Below, piece after piece: positions 56,401 to 64,000 of a DNA stretch of 64,000 nt. Within the stretch, counting starts at the first letter, position 1; every line of letters begins with the position of its first letter. Source of the DNA: Megascapheus bottae. Lineage: Eukaryota > Chordata > Mammalia > Rodentia > Geomyidae. Both the position numbers and the translations under genes were made by a program. Where the stretch lies: the NCBI GenBank assembly GCA_024803745.1, contig JANJXV010000196.1:818501-882500 (forward strand), read 5' to 3'. The notes beneath the pieces are model-generated. The model did not search any database. It was not told the origin of the DNA and saw only the letters and a program-made list of their open reading frames with translations.

Positions 56401-59400
56401 CGTCCTCCATCTTCAGTACGCCTCCACGTCCTCCATCTTCAGTACGCCTCCACGTCCTCTATCTTCAGTACGCCTCCACGTCCTCTACCTTCAGTACACC
56501 TCCACGTCCTCTATCTTCAGTACACCTCCACGTCCTCTACCTTCAGTACACCTCCACGTCCTCTACCTTCAGTACACCTCCACGTCCTCTACCTTCAGTA
56601 CACCTCCACGTCGTCTATCTTCAGTACGCCTCCACGTCGTCTATCTTCAGTACGCCTCCACGTCCTCTATCTTCAGTACGCCTCCACGTCCTCTATCTTC
56701 AGTACGCCTCCACGTCCTCTATCTTCAGTGCGCCTCCACGTCCTCTATCTTCAGTACGCCTCCACGTCCTCTATCTTCAGTACGCCTCCACGTCGTCTAT
56801 CTTCAGTACACCTCCACGTGCTCTATCTTCAGTACGCCTCCACGTCCTCTATCTTCACTACACCTCCACGTCCTCTATCTTCAGGACACCTCCACGTCCT
56901 CTATCTTCAGTACGCCTCCACGTCCTCTATCTTCAGTACGCCTCCACGTCCTCTACCTTCAGTACGCCTCCACGTCCTCTATCTTCAGTACACCTCCACG
57001 TCCTCTATCTTCACTGCACCTCCACGTCCTCTATCTTCAGTACACCTCCACGTCCTCTATCTTCAGTACGCCTCCACTTCCTCTATCTTCAGTACACCTC
57101 CACGTCCTCTATCTTCACTGCGCCTCCACGTCCTCTACCTTCAGTACGCCTCCACATCCTCTATCTTCAGTACACCTCCACGTCCTCTATCTTCACTACG
57201 CCTCCACGTCCTCTATCTTCAGTACGCCTCCACGTCCTCTATCTTCAGTACGCCTCCACGTCCTCTATCTTCAGTACACGTCCACGTCCTCTATCTTCAG
57301 TACACCTCCACGTCCTCTATCTTCAGTTCACCTCCACGTCCTCTATCTTCAGTACGCCTCCACGTCCTCTATCTTCAGTACGCCTCCACGTCGTCTATCT
57401 TCAGTACGCCTCCACGTCCTCTATCTTCAGTACGCCTCCACGTCCTCTATCTTCAGTACGCCTCCACGTCCTCTATCTTCAGTACGCCTCCACGTCCTCT
57501 ATCTTCAGTACGCCTCCACGTCCTCTATCTTCAGTACGCCTCCAAGTCCTCTATCTTCAGTACGCGTCCACTTCCTCTATCTTCAGTACGCCTCCACGTC
57601 CTCTATCTTCAGTACGCCTCCACGTCCTCTATCTTCAGTACACCTCCACGTCCTCTATCTTCACTGCACCTCCACGTCCTCTATCTTCAGTACACCTCCA
57701 CGTCCTCTATCTTCAGTACGCCTCCACTTCCTCTATCTTCAGTACACCTCCACGTCCTCTATCTTCACTGCACCTCCACGTCCTCTATCTTCAGTACGCC
57801 TCCACGTCCTCTATCTTCAGTACGCCTCCACGTCCTCTATCTTCAGTATGCCTCCACGTCCTCTATCTTCAGTACGCCTCCACGTCCTCTATCTTCAGTA
57901 CGCCTCCACGTCCTCTATCTTCAGTACGCCTCCACGTCCTCTATCTTCAGTACGCCTCCACGTCCTCTATCTTCAGTACGCCTCCACGTCCTCTATCTTC
58001 AGTACGCCTCCACGTCCTCTATCTTCAGTACGCGTCCACGTCCTCTATCTTCAGTACGCGTCCACGTCCTCTATCTTCAGTACGCGTCCAAGTCCTCTAT
58101 CTTCAGTACGCCTCGACGTCCTCTATCTTCAGTACGCCTCCACGTCCTCTACCTTCAGTACGCCTCCATGTCCTCTACCTTCAGTACGCCTCCACGTCCT
58201 CTACCTTCAGTACGCCTCCACGTCCTCTATCTTCAGTACGCCTCCACGTCCTCTATCTTCAGTACGCCTCCACGTCCTCTATCTTCAGTACGCCTCCACG
58301 TCCTCCATCTTCAGTACGCCTCCACGTCCTCCATCTTCAGTACGCCTCCACGTCCTCCATCTTCAGTACGCCTCCACGTCCTCTATCTTCACTACGCCTC
58401 CACGTCCTCTATCTTCAGTACGCCTCCACGTCCTCTATCTTCAGTACGCCTCCACGTCCTCTATCTGCAGTACGCCTCCACGTCCTCTATCTCCAGTACG
58501 CCTCCACGTCCTCTATCTTCAGTACGCCTCCACGTCCTCTATCTTCAGTACGCCTCCACGTCCTCTATCTTCAGTACGCCTCCACGTCCTCTATCTTCAG
58601 TACAGCTCCACGTCGTCTATCTTCAGTACGCCTCCACGTCCTCTATCTTCACTATACCTCCACGTCCTCTATCTTCAGTACGCCTCCACGTCCTCTATCT
58701 TCACTACGCCTCCACGTCCTCTATCTTCAGTACGCCTCCACGTCCTCTATCTTCAGTACGCCTCCACGTCCTCTATCTGCAGTACGCCTCCACGTCCTCT
58801 ATCTTCAGTACGCCTCCACGTCCTCTATCTTCACTGCACCTCCACGTCCTCTATCTTCAGTACACCTCCACGTCCTCTATCTTCAGTACGCCTCCACTTC
58901 CTCTATCTTCAGTACGCCTCCACGTCCTCCATCTTCAGTACGCCTCCACGTCCTCCATCTTCAGTACGCCTCCACGTCCTCTATCTTCAGTACACCTCCA
59001 CGTCCTCTACCTTCAGTACACCTCCGCGTCCTCTATCTTCAGTACACCTCCACGTCCTCTACCTTCAGTACACCTCCACGTCCTCTACCTTCAGTACACC
59101 TCCACGTCCTCTATCTTCAGTACACCTCCACGTCGTCTATCTTCAGTACGCCTCCACGTCGTCTATCTTCAGTACGCCTCCACGTCCTCCATCTTCAGTA
59201 CGCCTCCACGTCCTCTATCTTCAGTACGCCTCCACGTCCTCTATCTTCAGTGCGCCTCCACGTCCTCTATCTTCAGTACGCCTCCACGTCCTCTATCTTC
59301 AGTACGCCTCCACGTCGTCTATCTTCAGTACACCTCCACGTGCTCTATCTTCAGTACGCCTCCACGTCCTCTATCTTCACTACACCTCCACGTCCTCTAT

Positions 59401-59500
59401 CTTCAGGACACCTCCACGTCCTCTATCTTCAGTACGCCTCCACGTCCTCTATCTTCAGTACGCCTCCACGTCCTCTACCTTCAGTACGCCTCCACGTCCT
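53500..59500. repeat. About 95-97-unit (2.47-2.52 kb) higher-order repeat series
   Basis: CTCTAGCTTC occurs at 53,548 and 56,018 (2,470 bp, 95 units). AGGACACC occurs at 54,387, 56,883 and 59,405 (96 and 97 units). The next AGGACACC is at 63,903 (173 units on). The series resembles the 94-unit repeats at 43-48 kb and shares their marker units, so both come from one ancestral block that varies by a few whole units. Confidence 0.8.
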
Positions 59501-60149
59501 CTATCTTCAGTACACCTCCACGTCCTCTATCTTCACTGCACCTCCACGTCCTCTATCTTCAGTACACCTCCACGTCCTCTATCTTCAGTACGCCTCTACT
59601 TCCTCTATCTTCAGTACACCTCCACGTCCTCTATCTTCACTGCGCCTCCACGTCCTCTACCTTCAGTACGCCTCCACGTCCTCTATCTTCAGTACACCTC
59701 CACGTCCTCTATCTTCACTACGCCTCCACGTCCTCTATCTTCAGTACGCCTCCACGTCCTCTATCTTCAGTACGCCTCCACGTCCTCTATCTTCAGTACA
59801 CGTCCACGTCCTCTATCTTCAGTACACCTCCACGTCCTCTATCTTCAGTTCACCTCCACGTCCTCTATCTTCAGTACGCCTCCACGTCCTCTATCTTCAG
59901 TACGCCTCCACGTCGTCTATCTTCAGTACGCCTCCACGTCCTCTATCTTCAGTACGCCTCCACGTCCTCTATCTTCAGTACGCCTCCACGTCCTCTATCT
60001 TCAGTACGCCTCCACGTCCTCTATCTTCAGTACGCCTCCACGTCCTCTATCTTCAGTACGCCTCCAAGTCCTCTATCTTCAGTACGCGTCCACGTCCTCT
60101 ATCTTCAGTACGCCTCCACGTCCTCTATCTTCAGTACGCCTCCACGTCC

Positions 60150-61070
60150 TCTATCTTCAGTACGCCTCCACGTCCTCTATCTTCAGTACGCCTCCACGTC
60201 CTCTATCTTCAGTACGCCTCCACGTCCTCGATCTTCAGTACGCCTCCACGTCCTCCATCTTCAGTACGCCTCCACGTCCTCCATCTTCAGTACGCCTCCA
60301 CGTCCTCCATCTTCAGTACGCCTCCACGTCCTCCATCTTCAGTACGCCTCCACGTCCTCCATCTTCAGTACGCCTCCACGTCCTCCATCTTCAGTACGCC
60401 TCCACGTCCTCCATCTTCAGTACGCCTCCACGTCCTCCATCTTCAGTACGCCTCCACGTCCTCTACCTTCAGTACGCCTCCACGTCCTCTACCTTCAGTA
60501 CGCCTCCACGTCCTCTACCTTCAGTACGCCTCCACGTCCTCTACCTTCACTACGCCTCCACGTCCTCTATCTTCACTACGCCTCCACGTCCTCTATCTTC
60601 AGTACGCCTCCACGTCCTCTATCTTCAGTACGCCTCCAATTCCTCTACCTTCAGTACGCCTCCACGTCTTCTACCTTCAGTACGCCTCCACGTCCTCTAT
60701 CTTCAGTACGCCTCCACGTCCTCTATCTTCAGTACGCCTCCACTTCCTCTATCTTCAGTACGCCTCCAGGTCTTCTATCTTCAGTACGCCTCCACGTCCT
60801 CTATCTTCACTACGCCTCCACGTCCTCTATCTTCAGTACGCCTCCACGTCCTCTATCTTCAGTACGCCTCCACGTCCTCTACCTTCAGTACGCCTCCAAG
60901 TCCTCTACCTTCAGTACATGTCCACGTCCTCTATCTTCAGTACGCCTCCACGTCCTCTATCTTCAGTACGCCTCCACGTCCTCTATCTTCAGTACACCTC
61001 CACGTCCTCTACCTTCAGTACGCCTCCACGTCCTCTAGCTTCAGTACGCCTCCACTTCCTCTATCTTCAC
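60150..61070. repeat. Array D 0.9-kb marker block, copy 3
   Basis: CTCGATCTTC (CG at 60,229) is 394 units from copy 2, but its CTCTAGCTTC end (61,036) is 390 units away, so this copy has lost four whole units (104 bp). A partial fourth copy with the CTCGATCTTC start and a CTCCATC run lies at 61,945, 66 units further on. Confidence 0.8.
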
Positions 61071-64000
61071 TACACCTCCACGTCCTCTATCTTCAGTACG
61101 CCTCCACGTCCTCTATCTTCAGTACGCCTCCAAGTCCTCTATCTTCAGTACACGTCCACGTCCTCTATCTTCAGTACACCTCCACGTGCTCTATCTTCAG
61201 TACGCCTCCACGTCCTCTATCTTCAGTACACCTCCACGTCCTCTATCTTCAGTACACCTCCACGTCCTCTATCTTCAGTACACCTCCACGTCCTCTATCT
61301 TCAGTACACCTCCACGTCGTCTATCTTCAGTACGCCTCCACGTCCTCTATCTTCAGTACGCCTCCACGTCCTCTATATTCAGTACGCCTCCACGTCCTCC
61401 ATCTTCAGTACGCCTCCACGTCCTCCATCTTCAGTACGCCTCCACGTCCTCCACCTTCAGTACGCCTCCGCGTCCTCTATCTTCAGTACACCTCCACGTC
61501 CTCTATCTTCACTACGCCTCCACGTCCTCTATCTTCCGTACGCCTCCACGTCCTCTATCTTCAGTACGCCTCCACGTCCTCTATCTTCAGTACGCCTCCA
61601 CGTCCTCTATCTTCAGTACGCCTCCACGTCCTCTATCTTCAGTACGCCTCCACGTGCTCTATCTTCAGTACGCCTCCACGTCCTCTATCTTCAGTACGCC
61701 TCCACGTGCTCTATCTTCAGTACGCCTCCACGTCCTCTATCTTCAGTACGCCTCCACGTCCTCTATCTTCAGTACGCCTCCACGTCCTCTATCTTCAGTA
61801 CGCCTCCACGTGCTCTATCTTCAGTACGCCTCCACGTCCTCTATCTTCAGTACGCCTCCACGTCCTCTATCTTCAGTACGCCTCCACGTCCTCTATCTTC
61901 AGTACGCCTCCACGTCCTCTATCTTCAGTACGCCTCCACGTCCTCGATCTTCAGTACGCCTCCACGTCCTCCATCTTCAGTACGCCTCCACGTCCTCCAT
62001 CTTCAGTACGCCTCCACGTCCTCCATCTTCAGTACGCCTCCACGTCCTCCATCTTCAGTACGCCTCCACGTCCTCCATCTTCAGTACGCCTCCACGTCCT
62101 CTATCTTCAGTACGCCTCCACGTCCTCTATCTTCAGTACGCCTCCACGTCCTCTATCTTCAGTACGCCTCCACGTCCTCTATCTTCAGTACGCCTCCACG
62201 TCCTCTATCTTCAGTACGCCTCCACGTCCTCTATCTTCACTACGCCTCCACGTCCTCTATCTTCAGTACGCCTCCACGTCCTCTATCTTCAGTACGCCTC
62301 CACGTGTTCTATCTTCAGTACGCCTCCACGTCCTCTACCTTCAGTACACCTCCAAGTCCTCTATCTTCAGTACACGTCCACGTCCTCTATCTTCAGTACA
62401 CCTCCACGTCCTCTATCTACAGTACACCTCCACGTCCTCTATCTTCAGTACACCTCCACGTCCTCTATCTTCAGTACACCTCCACGTCGTCTATCTTCAG
62501 TACACCTCCACGTCCTCTATCTTCAGTACACCTCCACGTCCTCTATCTTCAGTACACCTCCACGTCCTCTATCTTCAGTACGCCTCCACGTCCTCTATCT
62601 TCAGTACACCTCCACGTCGTCTATCTTCAGTACGCCTCCACGTCCTCTATCTTCACTATACGTCCACGTCCTCTATCTTCAGTACACCTCCACGTCCTCT
62701 ATCTTCAGTACGCCTCCACGTCCTCTATCTTCAGTACGCCTCCACGTCCTCTATCTTCAGTACACCTCCACGTCCTCTATCTTCAGTACGCCTCCACGTC
62801 CTCTATCTTCACTATACCTCCACGTCCTCTATCTTCAGTACACCTCCACGTCCTCTATCTTCAGTACGCCTCCACGTCCTCTATCTTCAGTACGCCTCCA
62901 CGTCCTCTATCTTCAGTACACCTCCACGTCCTCTATCTTCACTGCACCTCCACGTCCTCTATCTTCAGTACACCTCCACGTCCTCTATCTTCAGTACGCC
63001 TCCACTTCCTCTATCTTCAGTACACCTCCACGTCCTCTATCTTCACTGCGCCTCCACGTCCTCTATCTTCAGTACGCCTCCACGTCCTCTATCTTCAGTA
63101 CGCCTCCACGTCCTCTATCTTCAGTACGCCCCCACGTCCTCTATCTTCAGTACGCCTCCACGTCCTCTATCTTCAGTACGCCTCCACGTCCTCTATCTTC
63201 AGTACGCCTCCACGTCCTCTATCTTCAGTACGCCTCCACGTCCTCTATCTTCAGTACGCCTCCACGTCCTCTATCTTCACTGCACCTCCACGTCCTCTAT
63301 CTTCAGTACATCTCCACGTCCTCTATCTTCAGTACGCCTCCACTTCCTCTATCTTCAGTACACCTCCACGTCCTCTATCTTCAGTACACCTCCACGTCCT
63401 CTATCTTCACTACGCCTCCATGTCCTCTATCTTCAGTACGCCTCCACGTCCTCTATCTTCAGTACGCCTCCACGTCCTCTATCTTCAGTACGCCTCCACG
63501 TCCTCTACCTTCAGTACACCTCCAAGTCCTCTATCTTCAGTACACGTCCACGTCCTCTATCTTCAGTACACCTCCACGTCCTCTATCTTCAGTACACCTC
63601 CACGTCCTCTATCTTCAGTACACCTCCACGTCGTCTATCTTCAGTACGCCTCCACGTCGTCTATCTTCAGTACGCCTCCACGTCCTCCATCTTCAGTACG
63701 CCTCCACGTCCTCTATCTTCAGTACGCCTCCACGTCCTCTATCTTCAGTGCGCCTCCACGTCCTCTATCTTCAGTACGCCTCCACGTCCTCTATCTTCAG
63801 TGCGCCTCCACGTCGTCTATCTTCAGTACACCTCCACGTGCTCTATCTTCAGTACGCCTCCACGTCCTCTATCTTCACTACACCTCCACGTCCTCTATCT
63901 TCAGGACACCTCCACGTCCTCTATCTTCAGTACGCCTCCACGTCCTCTATCTTCAGTACGCCTCCACGTCCTCTACCTTCAGTACGCCTCCACGTCCTCT

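Larger units (their letters stand above)
35173..64000. repeat. Minisatellite/satellite array D, 26-bp unit, about 1,108 copies, continues past the window end
   Basis: A representative unit is 35,193-35,218: CTCTATCTTCAG, then TACACC or TACGCC, then TCCACGTC. Diagnostic variants across 28.8 kb fall at exact multiples of 26 bp. The only length variants found are two 24-bp units (about 39,727 and 40,375, TTCAGTACCTCC). Common substitutions are TACGCC/TACACC, AGTAC/ACTAC/ACTGC, CTCTATC/CTCCATC, TATCTTC/TACCTTC, CACGTCC/CACGTCG/CACGTGC and CCACG/CCAAG. The + strand is pyrimidine-rich. No unit has a + strand stop in any frame, so all three frames stay open. Minus-strand units carry TGA and TAG. The 5,284- and 5,136-codon frames are thus arithmetic artefacts, with a 26-residue protein period. 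Confidence 0.98.

Noticed and set aside
35173..64000. CRISPR-like array
   Set aside because: Repeats are directly adjacent, with no unique spacers, in a mammalian context. It is a tandem satellite.

Overview
The window looks like non-coding mammalian DNA, most likely from a rodent. Interspersed repeats support this. There are tRNA/ID-type and 7SL/B1-type SINEs, L1 3' ends, old MaLR-like LTR fragments and one MIR. The commonest SINE has a 'cctgtaatcctagctactcagg' type head, a central 'tctccaattaa' block and a 'ctgagttcaagcccc' tail. From memory this fits the families of geomyoid rodents (pocket mice, kangaroo rats, gophers). That assignment is inference, at roughly 50-60% confidence. I recognise no protein-coding exon, tRNA gene, rRNA or snRNA. 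The long open frames lie inside tandem repeats and are by-products of repeat arithmetic.

Layout. 1-9.25 kb is ordinary repeat-bearing DNA: clustered L1 3' ends at 0.9-2.1 kb, MaLR-like LTR fragments at 3.7-4.5 kb, SINEs, and an AT-rich repeat-free stretch at 6.1-6.75 kb. Array A (about 9,262-9,807) has 42-bp units, about 13 copies. 9.8-16.8 kb is single-copy DNA with degenerate SINEs and a likely L1 ORF2 scrap. Array B (about 16,841-18,985) has 57-bp units, about 37 copies. 19-22.2 kb is unique DNA with an L1 end and a B1-like SINE. Array C (about 22,190-27,650) has 36-bp units, about 147-150 copies. 27.65-35.17 kb is GC-rich unique DNA with GT microsatellites, a MIR, a composite SINE and two small tandem duplications. 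Array D runs from 35,173 past the window end at 64,000: a 26-bp unit, about 1,108 copies in view.

The main result is the organisation of these four unrelated minisatellites, which make up about 58% of the window. Array D is the most striking. Diagnostic variants spaced over 28.8 kb sit at exact multiples of 26 bp, and the only length variants I found are two 24-bp units. It shows nested higher-order repeats (11-unit, 25-unit, 94-97-unit) and a roughly 0.9-kb block present at 41.8, 50.0 and 60.2 kb. Variant classes are zoned along the array. Each array carries a short palindromic or factor-like motif in nearly every unit: CACGTG in A, TGCATGCA in B, TTCTAGAA (a heat-shock-element core) in C, and ACGTG in D. 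C is the most interesting functionally, because about 147 regularly spaced TTCnnGAA sites recall HSF1-responsive satellites. Whether any of this is functional is untested.

All spacings were counted by hand from anchor positions in the printed sequence. Copy numbers are span divided by period, not an alignment. Repeat family names come from recognising consensus fragments, not from a database search.
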